From: Procambarus clarkii
Taxonomy: Eukaryota > Arthropoda > Malacostraca > Decapoda > Cambaridae
Reading direction: 5' to 3'
NCBI RefSeq assembly: GCF_040958095.1
Contig: NC_091208.1
Location: 8,248,591-8,312,590 of the forward strand
DNA length: 64,000 bases
The first letter of the stretch is position 1, and each line of letters starts with the position of its first letter. A model generated the notes under the pieces. That model worked only from the letters and a program-made list of their open reading frames with translations, ran no database searches and had not been told where the DNA came from. Shown piece by piece: positions 47,055-56,668 of the stretch. Position numbers and translations under genes: made by a program.

Positions 47055-49101
47055 TTATTATAGACTGTGGGTTGGTTGGTGTTGTCGTCGTCGATCCTCC
47101 TCTATGGACAACCCAACCCACAACTCGGCAGAGTGCTTATACTAGGAGATCACCCTTGGCGCTTCTGGCTCTTGGAGAGGGGCTCAACGTCACACGTTTA
47201 GGGGATGCGGCTCCAACACTTAGCCTCGTTGTCACGTGCACACACCCACTTGAGCCGCTGTGACTCCCCACTCTCTCCTTATGAGATATGATCTCAATCC
47301 CCTATGACTTACTAGTATTACCTCTTACCCTGTCCACAGCAGTGGTTCTTGGTTCTTTCTCTCTCCTTCTTTACTACCTCCTGGGAAGCCTCACTAGGAC
47401 AAGGGCAAACACCAGCAAATTGTGACACATTTACTGGACAAAGCACATACACGATACATACACACATATAATAATAATGAATCCTATACTCGATAATCAC
47501 AATCAGGTTGCACTCCAACACCATCAGAACTCTATTATCAGCTTATCCAGTGGTATCCTATCTCCTGGTTCACCACCTGATACTATTAACCTCCTCAAGT
47601 TGACCAAGCCTACATACACTGTTGCACTATCAGCAAGATAATGTATATATAGAAAATCAGCATTTGAATGCAATAACATATACCAGTATAAATGTTCATT
47701 GATACACAACAATGATTAATCGATCAATATCAGTCCTAGAACGCATACATCTGTAGGTAATCCAGCCTACGACTGTAACTCTAAACTTCAGTATAAAACA
47801 CTCCTTGACATAAGAATGCAAACAGTCACTCACCTCTCACTGCGTCTTGCACGCTAATGACAACCAAACACTATCAACTCCCTACTAGTAATCCACCAGA
47901 ACTTCCCCTTCCACCTCTGGAAGTTCACTACCCTAATATCTTTAGGTTCTGCCGGGCTTCACTACCAGGATCCTCTGCAGCTCCTCCAGGCTGCTATCAT
48001 GAAGTTTCCTTGTGCAACTACGGTGCTTCACCCTTCTGTTAGGTTCTTCCACAGCTCTCTTGGCTGCTACACCACCTCTACAGAAGCACGTGACACTCCT
48101 CTTCACTGCTGCTTCTCCTCACAGCTCGAGGTCCTCTGCTCCACTACCTTGGAGTCTCATCAGCTACATCATCTGCTGGCTTCGAAGTTCTCAGCAACTT
48201 CTTCCCCAAAGACAAACCTGCAACCCATCGACGTTCCAATAAAATGTTCCCCTTTAACACATAAACAAAAATAACCACACAATATGCTTGCCTCAAACCT
48301 CTATCTGTCCTCTACATACAGTGAGAGTGGACTCCCTCGTTTTGGGCGGGTCCATACTCCACCTCGCCTGGCGGCGGTCCTCACTCGCTGGGAGGGTCTT
48401 CCTCCATCCGGAGCCAGGCTCCCTCAGTCGTCCGCCAGCGCTCAGAGGGGACGGACGTCGCTCCGTGTTCCTCCCTCTCCACTCTCTTATTTCAGGCTTT
48501 CTGCCTTATTAAAATATGTCTAACTTATAAATAAACATCGCTACTGTCGCTGGGCACACGACCAACTACAAGCAATCACTATGAACTGGCGTTTATCGTG
48601 CTTACCACAGATTAATTGGTCGAGGGCGCTTTCCCTCTGACGGCGTCTGGTCAGGGCGCTCCACACAGCCCACAATAATGCTTCTGGGCGATTTAATATC
48701 TGCTCGTCGACCAGGACTTGAGACCACAACGTTCCCAGCTCGATTCCACAGCTGGTACGTCCGCACACTTCTCTTCTCTTCGAGATATATCACTAGGGGT
48801 TCCCTTCTGACGGGAGCTCAACGGAGCGCGGCTTCCCCCTGCGATGTCTGGCACTCAAGTGAGGTCAAGGTCCTCCGGAAGCGAGCCTCACGCCTCCAGC
48901 AAAATGTCCACATCTCCTAGCCAGTCATTTATCTATTTTCTTCTGCATTGCCCATAATCTCAAACTGTTACACATATCCAAGCAACTATTTTACATATGC
49001 GTTATCACCTCAATATTCGCTAGACCTTCTAATCAGGTCAGGCTTGACGAATAACTCTCAAGGAGGGAGACTCGTTTCTCCTGTAGGCTGAGATCATAAC
49101 A
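47055..49101 (-). repeat. 5' LTR (2047 bp)
   Basis: Aligned to the 3' LTR with a constant offset of 5087 bp and no indels noticed. LTRs of 2 kb are long relative to the 3-kb interior. Promoter and polyadenylation signals are expected within but I could not place them. Confidence 0.93.
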
Positions 49102-49143
49102 GTGTGTAGCTTGTATTGAAGTCTGTGCCAAGGAAGGTGAGGT

Positions 49144-51686
49144 ACTCACCTAGTTGTGTTTGCGGGGGTTGAGCTCTGGCTCTTTGGTCCCGCCTCTCAA
49201 CCGTCAATCAACAGGTGTACAGATTCATGAGCCTATCGGGCTCTGTCATATCTACACTTGAAACTGTGTATGGAGTCAGCCTCCACCACATCACTTCCTA
49301 ATGCATTCCATTTGTCAACCACTCTGACACTAAAAAAGTTCTTTCTAATATCTCTGTGGCTCATTTGGGCACTCAGTTTCCACCTGTGTCCCCTTGTGCG
49401 TGTTCCCCTTGTGTTAAATAGACTGTCTTTATCTACCCTATCAATCCCCTTCAGAATCTTGAATGTGGTAATCATGTCCCCCCTAACTCTTCTGTCTTCC
49501 AGCGAAGTGAGGTTTAATTCCCGTAGTCTCTCCTCGTAGCTCATACCTCTCAGCTCGGGTACTAGTCTGGTGGCAAACCTTTGAACCTTTTCCAGTTTAG
49601 CCTTATCCTTGACTAGATATGGACTCCATGCTGGGGCTGCATACTCCAGGATTGGCCTGACATATGTGGTATACAAAGTTCTGAATGATTCTTTACACAA
49701 GTTTCTGAATGCCGTTCGTATGTTGGCCAGCCTGGCATATGCCGCTGATGTTATCCGCTTGATATGTGCTGCAGGAGACAGGTCTGGCGTGATATCAACC
49801 CCCAAGTCTTTTTCCTTCTCTGACTCCTGAAGAATTTCCTCTCCCAGATGATACCTTGTATCTGGCCTCCTGCTCCCTTCACCTATCTTCATTACATTAC
49901 ATTTGGTTGGGTTAAACTCTAACAACCATTTGTTCGACCATTCCTTCAGCTTGTCTACGTCTTCTTGAAGCCTCAAACAGTCCTCTTCTGTTTTAATCCT
50001 TCTCATAATTTTAGCATCGTCCGTAAACATTGAGAGAAATGAATCGATACCCTCCGGGAGATCATTTACATATATCAGAAACAAGATAGGACCGAGTACA
50101 GAGCCCTGTGGGACTCCACTGGTGACTTCACGCCAATCGGAGGTCTCACCCCTCACCGTAACTCTCTGCTTCCTATTGCTTAGATACTCCCTTATCCACT
50201 GGAGCACCTTACCAGCTACACCTGCCTGTCTCTCCAGCTTATGTACCAGCCTCTTATGCGGTACTGTGTCAAAGGCTTTCCGACAATCCAAGAAAATGCA
50301 GTCCGCCCAGCCCTCTCTTTCTTGCTTAATCTGTGTCACCTGATCGTAGAATTCTATCAAGCCTGTAAGGCAAGATTTACCCTCCCTGAATCCATGTTGG
50401 CGATTTGTCACGAAGTCCCTTCTCTCCAGATGTGTTACCAGGTTTTTTCTCACGATCTTCTCCATCACCTTGCATGGTATACAAGTCAAGGACACTGGCC
50501 TGTAGTTCAGTGCCTCTTGTCTGTCGCCCTTTTTGTATATTGGGACCACATTCGCCGTCTTCCATATTTCTGGTAGGTCTCCCGTCTCTAGTGACTTACT
50601 ATACACTATGGAGAGTGGCAGGCAAAGTGCCTCTGCACACTCTTTCAGTACCCATGGTGAGATCCCATCTGGACCAACAGCCTTTCTAACATCCAGATCC
50701 AGCAGGTGTCTCTTGACCTCCTCTCTCGTAATTTCGAACTCCTCCAAGGCCGCCTGGTTTACCTCCCTTTCTCCTAGCACAGTGACCTCACCCTGTTCTA
50801 TTGTGAAGACCTCCTGGAACCTCTTGTTAAGTTCCTCACACACCTCTCTGTCATTCTCTGTATACCTGTCCTCGCCTGTTCTAAGTTTCAATACCTGTTC
50901 TTTCACTGTTGTTTTCCTTCTGATGTGACTGTGGAGTAGCTTTGGTTCGGTCTTGGCTTTGTTTGCTATATCATTTTCAAAATTTTTCTCTGCTTCTCTT
51001 CTCACCCTGACGTACTCATTCCTGGTTCTCTGGTATCTCTCTCTGCTTTCTGGTGTTCTGTTATTCCGGAAGTTCCTCCACGCCTTTTTGTTCAGTTTCT
51101 TCGCTTCCATACATGCCCTATTATACCATGGATTCTTCTGTTGCTTCTCGGATTTTTCCCTTTGGGCCGGGATGAACCTGTTTACTGCCTCCTGACACTT
51201 TTGGGTAACATAGTCCATCATACCCTGTACAGACTTATCTCTGAGGTCTGTGTCCCAAGGTATTTCACTTAGGAAACTTCTCATCTGTTCATAATTCCCC
51301 TTTCGGTATGCCAGCCTTTTGATTCCTAGTTCTTTTTGGGGGGAGATAAGTCCTAGCTCTACCAGGTACTCAAAGTTCAATACACTGTGATCACTCATTC
51401 CCAAGGGCGCTTCCATCTTAACTTCCCTTATATCCCATTCATTTAGGGTAAATATCAAATCAAGCATTGCTGGTTCATCTTCTCCTCTCATTCTTGTTGG
51501 TTCTTTGGTGTGCTGGCTTAGAAAGTTTCTTGTTGCCACGTCCAGCAGCTTAGCTCTCCATGTTTCTGGTCCTCCATGCGGGTCTCTGTTCTTCCAATCT
51601 ATCTTCCCATGGTTGAAGTCTCCCATAATTAGTAGTCCAGATCCATTCCTGCTAGCAACAGAAGCTGCTCTTTCTATTATGTTAAT
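49144..51686 (-). mobile_element. LINE-C, CR1-like, 5'-truncated, young
   Basis: Inserted in LINE-B on the same strand. Flanks GGTGAGGT at 49136-49143 and 51687-51694 form a probable 8-bp target duplication. The 3' UTR (plus-strand ACTCACCTAGTTGTG, GGTTGAGCTCTGGCTC) belongs to a LINE family I associate with decapod genomes. The 5' part of the endonuclease and any ORF1 are missing. Confidence 0.85.
49233..51686 (-). CDS. LINE-C ORF2 fragment: endonuclease C-terminus and reverse transcriptase
   Basis: Open from the truncation point to the stop at 49233 (about 817 codons). The endonuclease remnant has LLIMGDFNHGKIDW, DLIFT and MSDHSVL. The reverse transcriptase shows RPVSLTCIPCKVMEKI, FLDCRKAFDTVPHKR (motif A), GVPQGSVLGPILFLIYVNDL and the catalytic FTDDAKI (F-DD box), then LGVDITPDLS and a C-terminal ILEYAAPAWSP. 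The style is CR1/Jockey superfamily. With the endonuclease N-terminus lost it cannot move itself, but the absence of stops indicates youth. The first 16 codons upstream of 51686 in the same frame belong to LINE-B. Confidence 0.88.
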   Translation of the reverse strand: MNIIERAASVASRNGSGLLIMGDFNHGKIDWKNRDPHGGPETWRAKLLDVATRNFLSQHTKEPTRMRGEDEPAMLDLIFTLNEWDIREVKMEAPLGMSDHSVLNFEYLVELGLISPQKELGIKRLAYRKGNYEQMRSFLSEIPWDTDLRDKSVQGMMDYVTQKCQEAVNRFIPAQREKSEKQQKNPWYNRACMEAKKLNKKAWRNFRNNRTPESRERYQRTRNEYVRVRREAEKNFENDIANKAKTEPKLLHSHIRRKTTVKEQVLKLRTGEDRYTENDREVCEELNKRFQEVFTIEQGEVTVLGEREVNQAALEEFEITREEVKRHLLDLDVRKAVGPDGISPWVLKECAEALCLPLSIVYSKSLETGDLPEIWKTANVVPIYKKGDRQEALNYRPVSLTCIPCKVMEKIVRKNLVTHLERRDFVTNRQHGFREGKSCLTGLIEFYDQVTQIKQEREGWADCIFLDCRKAFDTVPHKRLVHKLERQAGVAGKVLQWIREYLSNRKQRVTVRGETSDWREVTSGVPQGSVLGPILFLIYVNDLPEGIDSFLSMFTDDAKIMRRIKTEEDCLRLQEDVDKLKEWSNKWLLEFNPTKCNVMKIGEGSRRPDTRYHLGEEILQESEKEKDLGVDITPDLSPAAHIKRITSAAYARLANIRTAFRNLCKESFRTLYTTYVRPILEYAAPAWSPYLVKDKAKLEKVQRFATRLVPELRGMSYEERLRELNLTSLEDRRVRGDMITTFKILKGIDRVDKDSLFNTRGTRTRGHRWKLSAQMSHRDIRKNFFSVRVVDKWNALGSDVVEADSIHSFKCRYDRAR

Positions 51687-52170
51687 GGTGAGGTGTTTGC
51701 TTTGGTGAGGTTGGTGAAGCTGTTGACCGTGCATGTTGTGTTGTGATGGTTGAATGTTTGGTGTTGTGTGTGTTTAGGTCTACCAGGAGGAAGACCGGTA
51801 TGTGTGTGTGGTTGAAGAGAATATTTAAGTCCTTGAGAGGAAGGCCTAGGTTTGGACGAATGTAAGTGGTGCCACTGATCATTTGTTCATGTTGAGTGTA
51901 AATGTTGATTGTTAGGAAGTGTTTGTGCTGCTAGTTGGTAGTGAGGAGGTCATGTTTATGTGTGTTTTTAACCAGAATAGCAACCCCCTTCATGTGCTTC
52001 ATCGGTGGATTGGTATGTTGTGTAGCCGTAATGTCTAATTTTGTGAGAGTTCGTCACGAATGTGCTGTTCAGTAACAGCACATCCGGTTTTCCGGTCTCC
52101 ACAAAGTTAGCAATTAGGTGCCTGATACTGTAGTAGGCTCTAACTTTGAATTATGTGATTTTCATTGTTT
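51687..52170 (-). pseudogene. LINE-B endonuclease, N-terminal part
   Basis: Minus strand: IQS then LIANFVETGKPDVLLLNSTFV, RHYGYTTYQS and HIPVFLLVDLNTH. These correspond to the first half of an APE-type endonuclease (ETG-like glutamate region and a degraded GDFNxH). Frame changes are present. Confidence 0.65.
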
Positions 52171-52976
52171 ACTGACTGGATGAGGGGGAAAGGGGGAAGG
52201 GTTGAGGCAAATAAATCGGAGAGGTTCTCCCATGAGCCATGGTTCTTGTGGTAGATAATTCTGGGGATGATCGTTGGGTTATGAAGAGTGTGTTGGAGCC
52301 GTTTATAAGGGTTCCTGGTAAGCATTTGGCCATTTTTGGGGTGGGGGTATAGGGGTGGTCTGGGGAGGAGTTGGTCCTATTGGCTGAGTGTGACGAGTGT
52401 TTTAGCTGAGCTAACAGGGTCATTGGTTTGGTACTTGTGTGGTATTGAGTAATGGGTGGTGGAGGGTTGGGGTGAGGTGGGCTAACGTGTGGGGCGTGAG
52501 ATGGGCTGACTTGTTGGGCTCGTAGGCTAAGGTGAAGAAGGACACTTGCTTTTTGGTAGCTGATGTCCGTCTTTGTGCTGTCTCAGTTTTCTGGTGTTTT
52601 GGTGAGTTATTACTTTTTGTCTGGAGAGTTATCTTGTGTTTTGGTGATCTATTTGTCTGGAGAGGGAGAGGGGTGGCTGTCATGGGGAGCGGGTTCTATG
52701 AGAACCGGTTAGAGGCCTGGTGGGGGGGGAAGGATGGGGACGTTGGGGATTGTGTTGGGTTTTGTACCTGGGGGTGAAAAGGAGGGGGGATGGGGTTGCG
52801 GGAGGAGCTGGGCTTGATGCCTGGGAGTTGAAGGGGGGTGGGGGTGGGATTGGTGCTTGGTGTGGTGTCATGTTGGGTGGGATGGTTATGCATGGGAGGT
52901 TGTTTGTTGTCAGAATCTGTTGAATGTTGGCGATTGTCTTGTACATATCTCTTTCTGGAAGAGGTGACTTGATCAT
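52171..52976 (-). pseudogene. LINE-B ORF1 C-terminal part, proline-rich
   Basis: Minus-strand frames at 52976-52680 and 52683-52420 are rich in proline, threonine and histidine (PTPLQLPG, LPCITIPPNMTPHQ). No zinc knuckle is seen, so the N-terminal part is lost or replaced. Assignment rests on position upstream of the endonuclease. Confidence 0.4.
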
Positions 52977-53432
52977 TAGTGCTTATTGTTATAACCATAA
53001 CCAGGCACTGCATCACCAACCTCATCAAGGCCCTGAAACACATCAACACCAGCCTCCACACCCTCAGCCACATCATAACCATAACCAGACAATGCATCAC
53101 CAACCTCAACAAGGCCCTGAACAACATCAACACCAGCCTCCACACCCTCAGCCACATCATAACCATAACCAGACACTACATCACCAACCTCAACAAGGCC
53201 CTGAACAACATCAACACCAGCCTCCATACCCTCAGCCACAACATAACCATAACCAGGCACTGCATCACCAACCTCAACAAGGCCCTGAACAACATCAACA
53301 CCAGCCTCCACACCCTCAGCCACAACATAACCATAACCAGGCACTGCATCACCAACCTCAACAAGGCCCTGAACAACATCAACACCAGCCTCCACACCCT
53401 TAGCCACAACATAACCATAACCAGGCACTGCA
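52977..53432. repeat. 84-bp minisatellite, array 11 (5 units), leader truncated
   Basis: Begins in the last bases of the leader (TTAGTGCTTATTGTTATAACC) directly after LINE-B. Five units from about 52988; some have CACATCATAACC variants. Confidence 0.92.
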
Positions 53433-54165
53433 TCCAATTACAGGATAAGGATTAGGGATTGGACGGGGGGAGGAAGAAATGGTGCCCAGCAGCTAAGTTA
53501 TCCTTACTAACTTACAATTTTGACAATGGTCTAAGAATACGGTACACAAAGGGAATATTAATAAGACATTCAAAGTATCAACATAAAATTTCTGGGAAAA
53601 TGAAATAAAAAATGTTGAATATAAATGTTAATCATTAAAGAGGTATAGAAAACCACGGCAATTCGAACATGCGAATGTGAGTGGATGAGTAGGATATTAT
53701 AATTTATCAGATATTATATACAATTATTGCGTAATTAGAAATATTTTGATAATTTTTAACCAATTTAAAATTAAAGAAAAGTCTATTATTTATTTTTAAA
53801 ATTCTTATATATTTAAAAAAATTATTACCAAATTTTACTATAGATATTTTTTGTAAAATAATTTAATAAATATAAAAAGAAACTTATGTTAAGTTATTTC
53901 ATTTTATGTTGTCGCAAAAATTTTGAGTGTACATTATGCACATTAAACTATGCTGTGATCAGGGATCATTTATGGACTGTCTACTACTGTAGTCGTCGCA
54001 GTTGTTAGAGAGTGGAGGACACTTAGCTACTGTGTACCGTGTTCTGAGGTCAGTGGTTGTCACAGAAACTCACTTTTCAACAGTTGATTCTTGTTGTTGG
54101 TGTTTCTGTCAGGAGGCCACAGAGCACTAAGCATAGAGCCAGCAGGAATCACATGGTACTTAATC
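53433..54165. repeat. Post-array tail, AT-rich spacer, block J and 33-bp remnants
   Basis: Usual order with J at about 54025-54085. No gene. Confidence 0.8.
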
Positions 54166-54448
54166 CCCGTGACGCCATGCACTAAGCAGGACCGCAGAGA
54201 CGTCATGCACTAAGCAGGACACCAGTGACGTCATGCACTAAGCAGGACCCGTGACGTCATGCACTAGCAGGACCCCAGTAACGTCATGCACTAAGCAGGA
54301 CCCCAGTGACATCATGCACTAAGCAGGACCCCAGTGACGTCATGCACTAAGCAGGACCCCAGTGACGTCATGCACTAAGCAGGACCCCAGTGACGTCATG
54401 CACTAAGCAGGACCCCAGTGACATCATGCACTAAGCAGGACCCCTCAT
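54166..54448 (+). repeat. 28-bp CRE minisatellite, array 11
   Basis: About ten units. Most TGACGTCA, two TGACATCA, one shortened. Confidence 0.94.
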
Positions 54449-54732
54449 GAATGTGAGGACTCGGACTTGTGAATGGATTCACTACTGTGTGCAGTGATCA
54501 TTGTAAGGCACTGTTAAACACCTGCTTTCTGGTTGTTTCTTGAATTCGGTGAATGAACGGCGGTGAATGACGTAAATGTGTAAACATCAGTCAGGAGGAG
54601 GAGGGGTGATGTCTCCATGACAACGGCGTCTCAATCTTCACTTTAACCGGTTTTTAAATACTACATAACAAGTGAATGAGAAAGAAATGTCCAAAATCTG
54701 AACAATGTTGCAGTGTAACAAGTAGGAAGACG
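54449..54732 (+). promoter_or_regulatory. Module P, copy 8
   Basis: Standard subfamily, with TTTTTAAATA at 54651-54660 in place of TATTTAAATA. Confidence 0.4.
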
Positions 54733-54905
54733 TGTTGCAACATCAACATGCATCCTAACTCTAAGACTCGAGTATTTGGATATTTTGCAACATCATCATG
54801 TTTCTAAACTCTATGACCCAAGCATTAGAATTTGTTGCAACATCATCAATGTTCTCAATTCTATGACCCAAGTATTAGGATATGTTGCAACATCATCATG
54901 CTTCT
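54733..54905 (+). repeat. Roughly 50-bp GTTGCAAC repeat (about 3.5 units)
   Basis: GTTGCAAC or TTTGCAAC begins at 54733, 54784, 54834 and 54884, spaced 50-51 bp, each followed by ATCATCATG-like sequence and CTATGACCCAAG. Confidence 0.85.
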
Positions 54906-55050
54906 AAACTACTTCATTGGGATTCGCTCACTGGCCGCCAGAGGGCCAGGATGTGCTCGTTTGACCTGCCAGTTGTTGCCTGGTGCTGAGTGGAGGCGGG
55001 TGTGGATTGTGGTGTGGTGCGCCCGCTGGCCGGAGGGCCCGGGTGGTGGT

Positions 55051-56658
55051 ATGGTGGTTGGTGGTGTGTCCCGCGTACGGCGGGTGGACACGGCGTGCCT
55101 TGACTTCTCAGGGGATGTGGACTGGGCGATTGTGGAAGTTGCTGTCGTCGATGTGCTTCAAGCAGATGTCCAGGATTTGATAGGGCTGGAGAAGCTTTCC
55201 CCTACGCGAGTGGCGATGACCTTCTGCAGGAGCTCGCTGTACAAGGAGTTTGTGGCGCGTTGGGCCGGCCACTTGGTTCCAGTCACCGACACGGCTGTGT
55301 CTGTGGCCGTTTCGGATCCCTGGGGGGCCGTGCAGTATGTGAGTGTGCATGATGTACCGGTGACGTTCTCTGAGGATGAGCTGCGGGTTGTGTTTGGAAA
55401 GTATGGAGAGGTGCAGTTTCATCGTTTCAACCATCTGCGTACAGGTCGGCTGAGCGGGCTGCGTACGGGCATTCGTACGCTAGGTATGAAGATTACGTCA
55501 CCGGTACCGTCTCGTTTTCTGTATCGTGAGCTCTCGCTCAGAGTATTTTATCAGGGACAGACTCGCACTTGTTTCCGGTGTGGTGCTGAGGGCCATGTGG
55601 CAGCGAGCTGTGATGCTCCTCGAGCTGAGGCTCCCTCCGTTTTCTTGGAGGGTGACTTCCCCCCTTTGGAGACGCGGGGGGCTTCCTCATCGCCTTCTCG
55701 CCCTGGCGAGGTGCCTGGGGTGGTTCCTGCGGCGGGCTCAGCAAGTGCTCCCTCTGTCCCTGTTTGGTCGGGACATAGTACGTCTGCTTCCCCGGTGTGC
55801 TCTGTGGGAACGGGAGCTCCTACCTCGGGGGTTCCTCGTTCGGTGGTGGCGGAGGTGCATCCGCGGCCGGAGGCTTCTGTGCGGTCCTCGGCTGATGCTG
55901 TTGGTGTGGTGCCTGCTTCCCCTGCTGAAGATTGTCTGCTGCCCGGGGATGCTGGGGTGGTGGGGTGTGTGTCCTCCTCCCTGCCCACTGACTCTGCGTC
56001 GACTCCCTCGTCGTCTACGAAGGTCGCCTTGTCCAGTGGTTCGTCAGCTGCGATTGCCTCGGCGTCCGTGGTGGATGCCCCCTGTGAGCTGGAGTGTGCT
56101 CTCCCGCTTTCTGGACCTGCTCCTTCTGCTCCGGTCTCCGGGCGTGGTGGTAGGCTGTGGCCCCATGCTGTGGAGGTTGCTGCTGTGTGTGTCCGTGCTG
56201 CTTCGGCTTTGGGCCCGCCCGCGTCGGGTTCTTCTGGAGCACCCCTTGCTGGGGGTCGTTGTACCGACGATCAGCAGCCTCATGTGAAGCGCCGTCGTTC
56301 GGCTCAGGATACATCGCCTCGTCGGTTGTGGGCGGAGGGCGGTGTTGCGATGGAGGTTGCGGGCGAGGACATCGAGGAGGTTTCTTCTGTGGTGCCTCCA
56401 GTGACGGCAGCTGCACCTTCTGATGGTGGCACCTCTGGGTGGGTGGCTCATCGCGGTGACCGGGACCTGGTGGTCGTGTTGTCTAAGAGTAACTGTCGGG
56501 GGTCTTCGGCCCTTGTTCCGGTTGGTGGGGGCTCTGCGGATCCGGCAGAGGGCTCGTCCGTGGGGCTGGGTACGGCGACTGGCAGTGTTCACTGTGATCG
56601 CCCTGGGGTCCAGGATGAAGTGCGGCCTGTGTGTCGCGACGGGTTGGGGGTGTCCTGA
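55051..56658 (+). CDS. LINE-D ORF1 (nucleic-acid-binding protein, 535 aa)
   Basis: The frame is open from the flank, but the first ATG inside the element that fits is at 55051 (MVVGGVSRVRRVDT). The N-terminal half holds an RRM-like segment (VHDVPVTFSEDELRVVFGKYGEV, about residues 95-120). A CCHC zinc knuckle CFRCGAEGHVAASC follows (about residue 175). The remainder is a long serine/proline/valine-rich tail. This layout matches ORF1 of Tx1-type elements, which bind element RNA. It ends with TGA at 56656-56658, ten bases before the ORF2 ATG, and ORF2 is in the next frame, so re-initiation is plausible. No internal stops. Confidence 0.82.
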   Translation: MVVGGVSRVRRVDTACLDFSGDVDWAIVEVAVVDVLQADVQDLIGLEKLSPTRVAMTFCRSSLYKEFVARWAGHLVPVTDTAVSVAVSDPWGAVQYVSVHDVPVTFSEDELRVVFGKYGEVQFHRFNHLRTGRLSGLRTGIRTLGMKITSPVPSRFLYRELSLRVFYQGQTRTCFRCGAEGHVAASCDAPRAEAPSVFLEGDFPPLETRGASSSPSRPGEVPGVVPAAGSASAPSVPVWSGHSTSASPVCSVGTGAPTSGVPRSVVAEVHPRPEASVRSSADAVGVVPASPAEDCLLPGDAGVVGCVSSSLPTDSASTPSSSTKVALSSGSSAAIASASVVDAPCELECALPLSGPAPSAPVSGRGGRLWPHAVEVAAVCVRAASALGPPASGSSGAPLAGGRCTDDQQPHVKRRRSAQDTSPRRLWAEGGVAMEVAGEDIEEVSSVVPPVTAAAPSDGGTSGWVAHRGDRDLVVVLSKSNCRGSSALVPVGGGSADPAEGSSVGLGTATGSVHCDRPGVQDEVRPVCRDGLGVS

Positions 56659-56668
56659 GGTTGTCCCG

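Larger units (their letters stand above)
41968..49101 (-). mobile_element. Gag-protease-only LTR retrotransposon, complete and young
   Basis: Structurally complete on the minus strand: 5' LTR (47055-49101), primer-binding-site candidate, one ORF with Gag and protease, polypurine tract, 3' LTR (41968-44014). The flanking 5-bp repeat GTGTG is at 41963-41967 and 49102-49106. The two 2047-bp LTRs differ at only about three positions I can find (T/C near 42681, C/T near 43246, T/G near 43353, each versus the matching base 5087 bp to the right), so insertion is recent. The 3.04-kb interior has no reverse transcriptase, RNase H or integrase motif. It is therefore non-autonomous and relies on a relative's enzymes. 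The Gag and protease style fits the Ty3/Gypsy group. Confidence 0.9.
39441..52976 (-). mobile_element. LINE-B, old Jockey-like LINE split by two later insertions
   Basis: Minus-strand element. Pieces from its 5' side: ORF1 end and endonuclease start at 52976-51687, a 42-bp piece at 49143-49102, then the endonuclease end, reverse transcriptase and C-terminus from 41967 down to about 39441. The gaps are LINE-C (49144-51686) and the LTR element (41968-49101). Removing both would bring the endonuclease reading back into a continuous order, which supports the nesting. Its right edge abuts an 84-bp array within the usual leader. The exact left edge is not defined. Confidence 0.8.
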
